From NCBI RefSeq assembly GCF_023373525.1, contig NZ_CP097218.1, forward strand, positions 434,001 to 498,000: DNA of 64,000 bases, read 5' to 3'. Below are positions 1 through 7,668 of the stretch, piece by piece. This stretch comes from Brachybacterium kimchii. Lineage in GTDB: Bacteria; Actinomycetota; Actinomycetes; Actinomycetales; Dermabacteraceae. Below the pieces are notes generated by a model. It saw only the letters and a list, made by a program, of their open reading frames with translations. It was not told the origin of the DNA and made no database searches. Every line of letters begins with the position of its first letter. Position 1 is the stretch's first letter. Both the position numbers and the translations under genes were made by a program.

Positions 1-108
1 GGCGCACCTTTCGACCGTGCCGAGCTGAACACCCTGCTGGACCTCGCGGTCGGCGGCTGCGCCGACCTCTCGGCGCTCCAGCGCGAGGCGCTCGAGGGCC
101 GGCGATGA
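1..108 (+). CDS. rph: Ribonuclease PH, C-terminal end (partial)
   Basis: The window opens inside a reading frame whose last 35 residues ([13 protein letters not shown], then [19 protein letters not shown]) match the C-terminal tail of ribonuclease PH, the phosphorolytic 3'-5' exonuclease that trims tRNA 3' ends. The pattern of F-ref-L-x-x-LLDLA-x-GC and L-x-x-x-Q-x-x-AL is typical of the family. Its TGA stop (106-108) overlaps the ATG of rdgB at 105, and rph-rdgB is a common actinobacterial pair. Only the tail is visible, so the catalytic region cannot be checked. Confidence 0.85.
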   Translation, partial: GAPFDRAELNTLLDLAVGGCADLSALQREALEGRR

Positions 109-776
109 GCCCGGCGGACGGGAACCGGGGGACCGGCGGGACGCAGATCCCCGCGGACGCCCGCATCATCATCGCGAGCCACAACCAGGGCAAGCTCCGC
201 GAGCTGCAGCAGATCCTCGAGCAGATCGTCCCCGGCTTCGAGGAGGGCATGCTCGTCTCGTCGGCCGGCCTCGAGCTCCCCGACGTGGTCGAGGACCGCG
301 TGACCTTCGAGGGCAACGCCCTGCTGAAGGCCCGCACGGTGAGCGCGGCGACGGGACTGATCGCGGTGGCCGACGACTCCGGTCTCGCCGTCGACGTGCT
401 CGGCGGCAGCCCCGGATTCCTCTCCGCCCGCTGGTCGGGGCGCCACGGCGACGACGAGGCCAACAACGACCTGCTCCTCGCCCAGATGGGCGACGTGCCC
501 GCCGAGCATCGCGCCGCGCGCTTCGTGTGCGCGGCGGCGCTGGTCGCGCCCGACGGCACCGAGCGCGTCGAGCGCGGCGAGATGCCGGGCCGCCTGCTCA
601 CGGAGCGCCGCGGAGAGGGCGGCTTCGGCTACGACCCGCTCTTCGTGCCCGCCGACCAGGCCGAGGGGCAGGAGCGCACCGCGGCCGAGCTGAGCCCCGA
701 GGAGAAGAACGCGATCTCCCACCGAGGCAAGGCGTTCCGCGCGATCGCGGGGGACATCGCCCAGCTGCTGCGCTGA
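105..776 (+). CDS. rdgB: RdgB/HAM1 non-canonical purine NTP pyrophosphatase
   Basis: This enzyme hydrolyses dITP, XTP and ITP to the monophosphate plus pyrophosphate, keeping deaminated purines out of DNA and RNA. The 223-residue protein has the HAM1 fold markers: the N-terminal [14 protein letters not shown], the central [23 protein letters not shown], the [11 protein letters not shown] loop and the final [10 protein letters not shown] roughly 20-residue Gly/Thr-rich leader precedes the core, so a slightly later start cannot be excluded, but the 4-bp ATGA overlap with rph favours ATG 105. It is translationally coupled to rph and faces a gene on the other strand. Confidence 0.95.
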   Translation: MSPADGNRGTGGTQIPADARIIIASHNQGKLRELQQILEQIVPGFEEGMLVSSAGLELPDVVEDRVTFEGNALLKARTVSAATGLIAVADDSGLAVDVLGGSPGFLSARWSGRHGDDEANNDLLLAQMGDVPAEHRAARFVCAAALVAPDGTERVERGEMPGRLLTERRGEGGFGYDPLFVPADQAEGQERTAAELSPEEKNAISHRGKAFRAIAGDIAQLLR

Positions 777-783
777 GCGGGCG

Positions 784-821
784 CCCGGCCGGGCCCGACC
801 CGCAGGGTGGGACCGGCCGGG
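784..821. terminator. Possible bidirectional terminator hairpin
   Basis: A perfect 9-bp inverted repeat (CCCGGCCGG at 784-792, CCGGCCGGG at 813-821) lies just after the rdgB stop and just before the stop of the convergent NUDIX-like gene. There is no T-tract. The position between convergent genes is the main argument. Confidence 0.4.
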
Positions 822-824
822 ATC

Positions 825-1361
825 TCAGACCAGCCCGGCGTGGGCGAGGGCGCGGCGCACGATCACGTCGTGGCCGTTGTCGAGCTCGGAGAGCACCTCG
901 CCCTCGCGCAGCTCCTCGACGTCGAACCAGGTGAGCTCGAGCGCGTCCTCCTGCGGGGCCGCCTCGCCGTCCACGGGCACGATGTACGCGAGAGAGATCG
1001 CGTGCTGCCGCGGATCGGTGAACAGCGACTGGCCGGGCGTGGGGAAGTACTCGGCGACAGTGAATGGCACGGGCGAGACGGGGATCCGCGGCATCGCCAT
1101 CGTGCCGAGGTCCTTCTCCACGTGCCGGGCGATGGCCTCGCGCAGCGTCTCGTGCACGAGCACGCGGCCCGAGACGATCGCGCGGATGATCCGTCCGCTC
1201 CCGGATGCGCGCAGCAGCAGCCCCACCTGCGTGATCGCGCCGTCGACGTCGGTGCGCACGGGCACCACGTCCACGTACGCGATGGGCAGGGCGCGGCGCA
1301 GCTCGGCCATCCTCTCGGGCTCGAACCAGGCGCCCTCGGCGTCCACGGCGGTGCGGCTCAT
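825..1361 (-). CDS. NUDIX-like hydrolase family protein (DUF4916 type)
   Basis: This 178-residue protein resembles the actinobacterial DUF4916 family, a branch of the NUDIX fold. It begins with a tryptophan- or phenylalanine-rich segment (WFEPERMAELRRALP), continues with YVDVVPVR and has a helix-loop resembling a Nudix box (GRVLVHETLREAIARHVEKD). The box is degenerate: where the consensus wants REUxEExGU it reads RHVEKDLG, so the metal-binding glutamates are incomplete. The C-terminal part contains a second conserved stretch (HAISLAYIVPVDGE). The substrate is unknown. It sits 33 bp downstream of the histidine phosphatase on the same strand and may share its transcript. Confidence 0.75.
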   Translation of the reverse strand: MSRTAVDAEGAWFEPERMAELRRALPIAYVDVVPVRTDVDGAITQVGLLLRASGSGRIIRAIVSGRVLVHETLREAIARHVEKDLGTMAMPRIPVSPVPFTVAEYFPTPGQSLFTDPRQHAISLAYIVPVDGEAAPQEDALELTWFDVEELREGEVLSELDNGHDVIVRRALAHAGLV

Positions 1362-1394
1362 GTGTCCTCCTGGAAGGTCGGGGAGTGGTGCGGC

Positions 1395-2030
1395 TCAGAG
1401 TCCGTAGGGACGCAGGTGGTGCTCGGAGAGCGGGAAGCGCGGAGAGGCCCCCACGGGCGCGGTGCGCGCAGGCTCCTCGGCGGCCTCTCCGGCGATCATC
1501 TCGACCTGCCACGACTCGCCCTCGTGGCGCAGCAGGGACAGTGCGCCGTTGGGGATCGAGGGCAGGTGCGTCCCGGTGACGCCGGAGAGCAGCAGGCGGA
1601 TGAAGGTGCCGTGGGCGACCACGAGCACGTTCTGGTCGGCGAAGCGCTCGGCGAGATCGTCGAGCGCGAGGTAGCCGCGGTCGGCGACAGCCTGCAGGCC
1701 CTCGCGCCCGGGGAACGCGCGCCCGGGGTAGCGGGCCTCCATCTCGGCGACGTCATGCCCCTCGGCCGCGCCCCAGTCGATCTCCGCCAGGCGCGGATCG
1801 GTCCCGACGAAGGAGATGCCGTGGTCCTCGGCGATGATCCGCGCGGTCTCCTCCGCGCGTCCGAGCGGGGAGGAGACGGCCGCGTCCCAAGCGATGTCCG
1901 GCGCGCCGTCGAGCGCGTGGTGCGCCTGCTCACGGCCGGTCGCGTTCAGCGGGATGTCGCTCGAGCCCTGGAACAGGCCCCGCAGGTTGTAGTCGGTCTG
2001 CCCGTGTCGCACGAGGCCGAAGAGGGTCAT
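1395..2030 (-). CDS. Histidine phosphatase family protein (phosphoglycerate mutase-like)
   Basis: The 211-residue protein starts with the RHG signature of the histidine phosphatase superfamily (LVRHGQTDYNLRGLFQG), where the histidine forms the phospho-enzyme. Other family elements follow: SSPLGRAEETARII, the acid/base glutamate region AEIDWGAAEG, and the second histidine in VLVVAHGTFIRLLL. Members dephosphorylate small metabolites such as phosphoglycerates, alpha-ribazole phosphate or sugar phosphates, and the substrate cannot be read from sequence. It is probably the first gene of a two-gene unit with the NUDIX-like gene. Confidence 0.9.
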   Translation of the reverse strand: MTLFGLVRHGQTDYNLRGLFQGSSDIPLNATGREQAHHALDGAPDIAWDAAVSSPLGRAEETARIIAEDHGISFVGTDPRLAEIDWGAAEGHDVAEMEARYPGRAFPGREGLQAVADRGYLALDDLAERFADQNVLVVAHGTFIRLLLSGVTGTHLPSIPNGALSLLRHEGESWQVEMIAGEAAEEPARTAPVGASPRFPLSEHHLRPYGL

Positions 2031-2566
2031 CGTCGGGAACGCTCCTGAGGACGAAGAGGGATGGGGCCGACGGGGCGGCAGGTGCCGCGCATCGTCGTCC
2101 CGGCCAGGGTAGCCGTCCGCGGCGGTGGTCCGGTGTCCAGGGTCAGGGGCGTGCGGGCGGGTGGACGGTGGGGTTCGGCGATTCGTGGCTGAAGGGGGCG
2201 ACGGCGCCGGCGACGGAAGGGCACGGGGACGGCAAAGCGAGGGTCTCGTGCCCGGTTGTGCTGAGGGGTTCTAGAGGTTCTCGGATGGGTTCATCGGGTC
2301 CTCCACATGGGGGTGTTTTCCACGGGGTTATCCACTACGGGTGGCGGATGCAGAGGAAGCGGGGAATATCGGCAGGCTTATCCACATTCTCGATAGAGGT
2401 CTGGTTTTCTGGTGCGCGGCGGGATAGAATCGGACATATCGAGAGCGAGCGCCAGCGGTTTTATTGGTGAGGTCGACGGATTCTGCTTTCTTGCCTCTCG
2501 AATCAGAGTTATCGCATCGCGCAGTCTCGCGCGGGGTCGTGGAATGCCGGGGAGGGGGTGGGTGGT
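2031..2566. other. Intergenic region with DnaA-box-like sites, lower GC
   Basis: I find no convincing gene here. The segment from about 2270 is distinctly richer in A and T than its surroundings. It holds three DnaA-box-like 9-mers on the plus strand: TTTTCCACG at 2316, TTATCCACT at 2328 and the perfect consensus TTATCCACA at 2378. An inverted repeat (TCTCGATA at 2388-2395, TATCGAGA at 2437-2444) follows, with GATAGAAT between its arms as a possible -10 element for the HNH gene. Confidence 0.55.
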
Positions 2567-4438
2567 GTGAGTGCGGTGGAGCAGCCGGAGTCGCAGGGTC
2601 GTCTGGACCTGCCCGGGGAGCCGGCGGTCGAGTCGACCTTCTCGATCCTCGATGACCTGGAGAAGATGTCCGAGCGTCAGCGCGAGGATATGCATGTCCA
2701 CACGCCCCGGTTCGTGGCCGCGCCCCCGGAGGGTGTCAAGCCCTTGTTCGTGGTGAAGGAGTCCAAGAAGCCGGTGTGCCGGGATGTGGTGGCGCGCAGG
2801 GTGACGGCCCGCCCTGATGCGGAGCTGACCGCGCAGGTCCGTGCCCTGTGGGACGAGGGTGTCGATGAGTCCTATGAACTCTCCCGGCGTTTCGTGGCCC
2901 TGGCGCCGTTCTGGGCGGGGCGCGAGGACATGGACGCCGACCCCTACGAGGTCGAGCAGCAGGACCTGATGGTCGCCGTGGCGATGCGCTGCACCCGCGG
3001 CCAGGCCGCCAAAGCCATCACCGACGCCCACCGCGCCGTGGACCTCCTCCCGCGCTGCACCCAGGCGTTGGAGGCGGGGGAGTTCCCTGCGGAGTGGTTC
3101 CGGGCCCTGTTGCGGCGCACCGCGGATTTCACGCCGGCGGAGATGGTGCTGGTGGATGTCACGGTCGCTTCGTGGTGTTTGGCGATCATGCCGAGGGTGT
3201 TCACGAAATGCCTCGACCTGCTGGTGGCGAAGATTCAGCAGCGTCATCCGAAAGAACCCGAAGAAGTCTCCGCGACTCGTCGCCGCATGGTGTTGGACCC
3301 TGGAACCCTCGATGGCGTGGCGTCGTTGCGGATCATCGGCCCGGCCCCGGAGATCAAAGCATTGGCGGGGAAGTTCGATCAGGCGGCTCGTGCGATCCAG
3401 AACGCCCAGCGTCACGCCCTGATGGAGGGCACGGAGATCCCGCTGGATCCGGATCGTCGGGTGGAGAACGAGGGCATGCCCCTGTCGCTGAACCTGATCC
3501 GCTATCACCTGGCGCATGCCGCGCAGCTCGACACCGGTGGCATCACCGTCCCGGAGGCGCGGTTCCGGTTGAACGTTCTCGTCCCCTTCCTGACCCTGGT
3601 CGGTGGGGATGACGCCCCGGGCGTCCTCGAGGATGGGACGCCGATTCCCGCGCAGATGGCGAGAGAGATCGCCGGGAAGAGCGAGGAATGGTTCCGGGTG
3701 CTGACGGATCCCTCGTCGGGTGAGTTCTTGCCGCGGCCGGCGGACAAGTACCGGCCCACGGGGGCGATGCTCGAACACCTGAGACTTCGCGGCCAATCCT
3801 GCGGCGTCCCTGGTTGCGAACGCGCAGCGTCTGTGGCCTCCGAGGCGGATCACATCGTGGAGTACAACCATGCGGATCCGGTGTGTGGTGGTCGGACGGC
3901 GGTGGAGAACCTGCACTTCCTGTGCTGGTTCCACCACGCGATGAAAACCGCCGGGAAACTCGACCCTGTCCGCGTGGAGGCAGACGAGGCCCCGGCGGGG
4001 ACCGCGGGCACGGTGTGGGAGATGCACGAACGCTTCCGCGTGTTCCGCGAGGACGACACCGACCTCCTCACACCCCAAGCCGTCGCCCAACTCGACGCCG
4101 TCTGGGACTCGACGCAACGCAGGCAAGACGACTACGAGCAGCAACGCGATGCCGAGGACGGAAGCAGCGCAGAGTCGCCGTCTCCCGATCCCTCCCGGTT
4201 GGACTCGCCCTGGCCGATCCGGCCCGGGCCACCTGACCCGTGGCCCCGCGTGGACATGGACCACGCCGGCGCCTCTGATCTCGAAGAGGTCCCGGTCGAG
4301 AAACCCGTCCGGCGCCGGTACCAACCACTCCCGACGTTCCGCTACGACGGCGACATCCCCATCAGCGCCACCACCCGAAGGCCACGCAAACGCCAGGACC
4401 CGCCACCCAAGTTCGACCCCGGACCACCACCCTTCTGA
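2567..4438 (+). CDS. DUF222 / HNH endonuclease family protein (13E12 repeat-like)
   Basis: Actinobacterial DUF222-HNH proteins carry a helical DUF222 region followed by a C-terminal HNH nuclease domain, and their cellular role is unsettled. In this roughly 623-residue protein the helical part spans about residues 60-330. The HNH domain is near residues 405-465: CGVPGCE (first Cys pair), SEADHIVEY (the central D-H), ENLHFLCWFHHAMK (N, H, C and HH). The Pro/Arg-rich tail is low complexity. GTG 2567 is preferred over GTG 2558 because GGGGAGGGGG sits 8 nt before it. The base composition is more A/T-rich than that of neighbouring genes, consistent with a repeated or transferred gene. Copies of this family are often numerous in one genome. 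Confidence 0.88.
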   Translation: MSAVEQPESQGRLDLPGEPAVESTFSILDDLEKMSERQREDMHVHTPRFVAAPPEGVKPLFVVKESKKPVCRDVVARRVTARPDAELTAQVRALWDEGVDESYELSRRFVALAPFWAGREDMDADPYEVEQQDLMVAVAMRCTRGQAAKAITDAHRAVDLLPRCTQALEAGEFPAEWFRALLRRTADFTPAEMVLVDVTVASWCLAIMPRVFTKCLDLLVAKIQQRHPKEPEEVSATRRRMVLDPGTLDGVASLRIIGPAPEIKALAGKFDQAARAIQNAQRHALMEGTEIPLDPDRRVENEGMPLSLNLIRYHLAHAAQLDTGGITVPEARFRLNVLVPFLTLVGGDDAPGVLEDGTPIPAQMAREIAGKSEEWFRVLTDPSSGEFLPRPADKYRPTGAMLEHLRLRGQSCGVPGCERAASVASEADHIVEYNHADPVCGGRTAVENLHFLCWFHHAMKTAGKLDPVRVEADEAPAGTAGTVWEMHERFRVFREDDTDLLTPQAVAQLDAVWDSTQRRQDDYEQQRDAEDGSSAESPSPDPSRLDSPWPIRPGPPDPWPRVDMDHAGASDLEEVPVEKPVRRRYQPLPTFRYDGDIPISATTRRPRKRQDPPPKFDPGPPPF

Positions 4439-4504
4439 CCCCCGGCGCGGCCCGCCCTTGCTAGGCATCCAGGTCAGAACCCCGCCAGCAGCTCCACCCC
4501 CCCC

Positions 4505-4534
4505 GTAGAGGGGCACACCACCGTGTCCCTCTAC
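4505..4534 (+). terminator. Hairpin after the HNH gene
   Basis: A 12-bp stem (GTAGAGGGGCAC at 4505-4516 with GTGTCCCTCTAC at 4523-4534, one G-U pair) and a 6-nt loop lies 66 bp after the HNH stop. No T-run follows, so termination activity is inferred from stability and position. Confidence 0.5.
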
Positions 4535-4625
4535 ACGCACGCCCGAAAACAGGATGTGAGCCCGGGCTGGCAACGGCAGCGTGCCACTGCCTCGCATGCG
4601 AGGTCCGCATGGGATGTGGGATAGG

Positions 4626-4707
4626 TGCGCGAGGCGGGACTCGAACCCGCACGCCCTCGGGCACTGGAACCTAAATCCAGCGCGTCTGCCAGTTCCGCCA
4701 CTCGCGC
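4626..4707 (-). tRNA. tRNA-Leu (UAG anticodon)
   Basis: Read on the minus strand, the sequence folds into a cloverleaf with a 7-bp acceptor stem (GCGCGAG with CTCGCGC), a discriminator A, anticodon stem CTGGA/TCCAG around loop TTTAGGT (anticodon TAG), a long variable arm as expected for leucine, and the T-loop GGTTCGAGTCC. The CCA end is not fully encoded. It decodes CUA and, by wobble, other CUN codons. Confidence 0.95.
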
Positions 4708-4794
4708 GCCGCACCAGAGTAGCGGTCCGGACGCGGCAGCTTCGTGTGCACGATACGATCGGATCCGTCAGCACCCGACGACCCGGAGGCAGCC

Positions 4795-4968
4795 GTGGCC
4801 AAGAAGAACAAGGTGTCCCTGGAGGACATGCGCCAGGAGGCGACGAGGCGCCAGGACAACCTGGCCTCGGACATCGACGAGCTCGTGGACCGTGTGAACC
4901 CCAAGAACGCCGTCGCCCGCTGGGCCAACGAGGCCGTCAGCACCGTGAAGGGCCTCTTCCGCCGCTGA
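4795..4968 (+). CDS. DUF3618 domain-containing small protein
   Basis: A 57-residue protein beginning VAKKNKVSLEDM. The motif EATRRQDNLASDIDELVDRVNPKN is the DUF3618 core, a short amphipathic helix common in actinobacteria, often beside phage-shock or membrane-stress genes; its function is unknown. GTG 4795 is chosen because CGGAGG lies about 7 nt before it and translation from further upstream would add a proline-rich segment not seen in the family. No transmembrane segment is visible. It stands alone, with a strong hairpin after it. Confidence 0.8.
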   Translation: MAKKNKVSLEDMRQEATRRQDNLASDIDELVDRVNPKNAVARWANEAVSTVKGLFRR

Positions 4969-4984
4969 CCCGCAGCGCACATGC

Positions 4985-5022
4985 TCGCCCCCGGCGCGGA
5001 ACGTTCCGCGTACCGGGGGCGA
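4985..5022. terminator. Strong bidirectional terminator hairpin
   Basis: Outer arms TCGCCCCCGG (4985-4994) and CCGGGGGCGA (5013-5022) pair perfectly, and the interior CGCGGAACGTTCCGCG is itself a perfect palindrome. Together they form one long hairpin between the convergent DUF3618 and YchJ-like genes. Confidence 0.75.
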
Positions 5023-5060
5023 ACTGCATCCCAGGGGTCGCGCCCCGCGCGCCATCCGCG

Positions 5061-5588
5061 TCAGCCGCGGATCTCCCCGTCGACGTAGACCCAGCCCGGC
5101 GCTTCCTCCACCCGCCGGAACCGGGAGCGCTCGTGCAGACGCACCTTGCCCGCGCTCCCGCGCGCGATCGCCACGAACTCCACGACGCCCTCCGCGTCGC
5201 CGGGACCGCCCGCGACCACGTCGAGGATCCGCAGCTTCTGCCAGCGCAGGTCATCGTCGTCCGACGCCTCGAGCTCCGCGGCCGACGGGCGCTGCGTCGC
5301 GTCCCAGCTGCGCCGGAGGTGCGCCGTGTCACCGAGGGTGAAGGCCGAGAAGCGCGATCGCATCAGCGCCTCGGCGGTCGGGGCGTGGCGATCGCCGGCG
5401 AGGATCGGTCTGCAGCAGGAGGCGAAGGCCTGTCCGCTGCCGCAGAGGCAGGAATCATCAGGAGCGGGAGTCGGAGCGGTCTCAGGAGCGGGGGCCGGAG
5501 CAGCAGCAGTCGCAGGACCAGCGCCACGCTCGCGACCGTCGTGCCGCAGGGGGTCGCCGGGGTCATTGGCGGGGGCGGGGGAGGGCAT
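5061..5588 (-). CDS. YchJ-like / SEC-C motif protein
   Basis: The 175-residue protein has a Pro/Ala-rich N-terminus (residues 1-45) followed by the SEC-C zinc motif CLCGSGQAFASCC and then the YchJ-type NTF2-like domain (AEALMRSRFSAFTLGDTAHLRRSWD, then VEFVAIARGSAGKVRLHERSRFRR and a final WVYVDGEI). SEC-C motifs bind zinc as in SecA tails; YchJ itself has no firmly known role. ATG 5588 is the first start that keeps the motif near residue 45-60. It is divergent from the GNAT gene, with only 36 bp between the two starts. Confidence 0.88.
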   Translation of the reverse strand: MPSPAPANDPGDPLRHDGRERGAGPATAAAPAPAPETAPTPAPDDSCLCGSGQAFASCCRPILAGDRHAPTAEALMRSRFSAFTLGDTAHLRRSWDATQRPSAAELEASDDDDLRWQKLRILDVVAGGPGDAEGVVEFVAIARGSAGKVRLHERSRFRRVEEAPGWVYVDGEIRG

Positions 5589-5624
5589 CGCCCCAGTATC
5601 CCGCGGAGCCCACCGACTGCGAAG

Positions 5625-6074
5625 ATGACGAGCATGACCTCGCATCTCCCGCCCCGCACTCTGCCCGATGGCCTCGTCGCGAGCACCGAGGCGCCCGCTG
5701 TCGACGAGTACGTGCGCCTGCGCACCGACTCCGGACTCAGCCCGAGGAGTCCCGAGCAGGCGGCGCCGATCCTCACCGGCAGCTGGGCCTGGCAGATCGT
5801 GCGCGACGCCGACGGGGCCCTCGTCGCGATGGGCCGGGTGATCGGCGACGGCGGGTGGTACTTCCACATCGCCGACATGGCGACCGCGCCCGCCCAGCAG
5901 GGGCGCGGCATCGGCCGCGTCGTCCTGGACCTCCTCATCGAGAGGATCCACGCCGCCGCCCCGCCCGACCCCTACATCACTCTGATCGCCGATCCGCCCG
6001 GGCGCCGGCTCTACGACGCGACCGGTTTCGTGGACGTCGCCCCGTCGCTCGGCATGCGGCTCGCGGGGCGCTGA
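5625..6074 (+). CDS. GNAT family N-acetyltransferase
   Basis: A single-domain 149-residue GNAT protein. The acetyl-CoA binding signature is visible as IADMATAPAQQGRGIGRVVLDLLIERI (Q/R-x-x-G-x-G/A), preceded by the strand WQIVRDADGALVAMGRVIGDGGWYFHI and followed by the typical C-terminal RRLYDATGFVDVAP. The acceptor substrate is unknown. Two in-frame ATGs exist (5625 and 5634); the second removes the repeated MTS. It is divergent from the YchJ-like gene and followed by the sugar acetyltransferase gene on the same strand. Confidence 0.9.
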   Translation: MTSMTSHLPPRTLPDGLVASTEAPAVDEYVRLRTDSGLSPRSPEQAAPILTGSWAWQIVRDADGALVAMGRVIGDGGWYFHIADMATAPAQQGRGIGRVVLDLLIERIHAAAPPDPYITLIADPPGRRLYDATGFVDVAPSLGMRLAGR

Positions 6075-6138
6075 TCCCGGCCTCCACCACCCGCGCCCCG
6101 GCCTCCGCCACCCGCCCCTCGCCCGTAGGCTCGTGCGC

Positions 6139-6723
6139 ATGAAGCCCTTCGCCGTCGACCCCGACGACCCCCGCAGCCAGCTCGAGCGGATGCTCGCCGG
6201 CGACTGGTACATCGCCGACGACCCCGACATCCAGCGTCAGTTCCGTCGCGCCCTGCGCGAGACCGCCCGCTTCAACGACGTCTACGCCCAGGATCCCGAC
6301 GCCTCCCAGGGGATCCTCGGCGGCCTGCTCGGAGGCCTGGGGGAGGGCGCCCACGTGCGGGCGCCCCTGCGCGTCGACTACGGCAGTCGGCTGTACATCG
6401 GCGCCGGCACCTTCGTGAACTTCGGGCTCGTCGCCCTCGACGTCGTCGACGTCCGCATCGGCGAGCGCTGCCAGCTGGGCCCGAACATCCAGCTGCTCAC
6501 CCCGATCCACCCGCTCGAGCGCGAGGCGCGCGCCCAGGGCTGGGAGGCCGCCGAGCCGATCACGCTCGAGGACGACGTGTGGCTGGGCGGCGGCGTCATC
6601 GTCTGCCCCGGCGTCACCGTCGGCGCGGGATCCGTGATCGGCGCGGGCTCGGTCGTGACCTCCGACGTGCCGCCCGGCGTCCTCGCCGTGGGGAGCCCCG
6701 CACGGGTGGTCCGGGAGCTCTGA
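6139..6723 (+). CDS. Sugar O-acetyltransferase (maltose/galactoside acetyltransferase type)
   Basis: A hexapeptide-repeat acetyltransferase of the maltose O-acetyltransferase/LacA type, transferring acetyl from acetyl-CoA to sugars. The N-terminal helical part (SQLERMLAGDWYIADDPDI) matches the Mac domain. The left-handed beta helix contains NFGLVALDVVDVRIGERCQLGPNIQLLTPIHPL, where the histidine of TPIHP is the usual catalytic base. The end is WLGGGVIVCPGVTVGAGSVIGAGSVVTSDVPPGVLAVGSPARVVR. ATG 6139 is preferred over GTG 6133. The protein has 194 residues, normal for the family. Confidence 0.93.
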   Translation: MKPFAVDPDDPRSQLERMLAGDWYIADDPDIQRQFRRALRETARFNDVYAQDPDASQGILGGLLGGLGEGAHVRAPLRVDYGSRLYIGAGTFVNFGLVALDVVDVRIGERCQLGPNIQLLTPIHPLEREARAQGWEAAEPITLEDDVWLGGGVIVCPGVTVGAGSVIGAGSVVTSDVPPGVLAVGSPARVVREL

Positions 6724-6790
6724 GCGTCCGGTAGCCTCGGGACGATGCCGGTCGCGCGCCGGCCCCCGACCCCATCGAAGGAGCAGCACC

Positions 6791-7555
6791 ATGTCGTCGA
6801 CGTCCCTCGCAGGCAAGACCGCCGTCATCACCGGATCCTCGCGCGGCGTCGGCGCGGACACCGCGAAGCTGCTCGCCGCCCAGGGCGCGAACGTGGTCAT
6901 CAACTACCGCCAGAAGGCGCCCCGCGCCAACAAGGTCGTCAAGGAGATCGAGGAGGCCGGCGGCCGCGCGATCGCCGTCGGCGCCGACCTCACCACCCCC
7001 GAGGAGGTGCGCGGCCTCATGCGCGCGGCCGTCGACGCCTTCGGCAGCCTGGACGTGCTGGTCCTCAACGCCTCCGGCGGCATGGAGGCCGACCTCGGCG
7101 AGGACTACGCGATGCGCCTGAACCGCGACGCGCAGCTCGACGCGCTGCTCGCCGGCACCGAGCTCATGACCGACGGCGGCCGCGTCGTCTTCGTGACCAG
7201 CCACCAGGCCCACTTCATCCGCGACGTCGAGACCATGGACCAGTACGTCGCGGTGGCGCTGTCCAAGCGCGCCGGCGAGGACGCCCTGGTCGAGCGCATC
7301 CCCGAGCTCGAGGCCGAGGGCATCGACCTCGTCGTCGTCTCCGGCGACATGATCGAGGGCACGGTCACCGCGACCCTGCTGAACCGCGCCGAGCCCGGCG
7401 CCCTGGACGCGCGCCGCGAGGCCGCCGGCCGCCTGTACTCGGTCGCCGAGTTCGCGGCCGAGGTCGCGAAGATGGCCACGGCCGACGTGAAGACCGGGCA
7501 CGTGGAGCTCGTCGGCGGCGCCGAGGACTTCCTCGCCCAGTCCACGGATTCCTGA
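6791..7555 (+). CDS. SDR family oxidoreductase with atypical active site
   Basis: This 254-residue protein has the Rossmann start of a short-chain dehydrogenase (KTAVITGSSRGVGADTAKLLAAQGANVVINYR) and the LVLNASGG element in the position of NNAG. The serine strand is RVVFVTSH. The catalytic YxxxK is displaced: the segment reads QYVAVALSKRAGED, so the residue four before the lysine is valine and a tyrosine lies seven before it. Conservation of this pattern in homologues would suggest a distinct subfamily rather than a dead enzyme. ATG 6791 has AAGGAG about 7 nt upstream. Substrate unknown. Confidence 0.85.
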   Translation: MSSTSLAGKTAVITGSSRGVGADTAKLLAAQGANVVINYRQKAPRANKVVKEIEEAGGRAIAVGADLTTPEEVRGLMRAAVDAFGSLDVLVLNASGGMEADLGEDYAMRLNRDAQLDALLAGTELMTDGGRVVFVTSHQAHFIRDVETMDQYVAVALSKRAGEDALVERIPELEAEGIDLVVVSGDMIEGTVTATLLNRAEPGALDARREAAGRLYSVAEFAAEVAKMATADVKTGHVELVGGAEDFLAQSTDS

Positions 7556-7668
7556 GCGGGGACGCCACGCCGCCCGCATCCGGGGGTCCCGCCGCGCCCC
7601 GCGGCGAGACCGCCCCGCCCGAGCGCTCCCCGCACGAGCATTCCCCGCGCCGGTTCGAGCCGCTGCCC

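Noticed and set aside
2316..2386. DnaA boxes as a chromosomal origin
   Set aside because: No dnaA, dnaN, recF, gyrB, rpmH or parAB genes occur in the window, and only three boxes are seen; I report the cluster but not an origin.
2378..4774. Long minus-strand open frame opposite the HNH gene
   Set aside because: It is antisense to a well-supported DUF222/HNH gene, has no recognisable domain, and runs through the tRNA-Leu.
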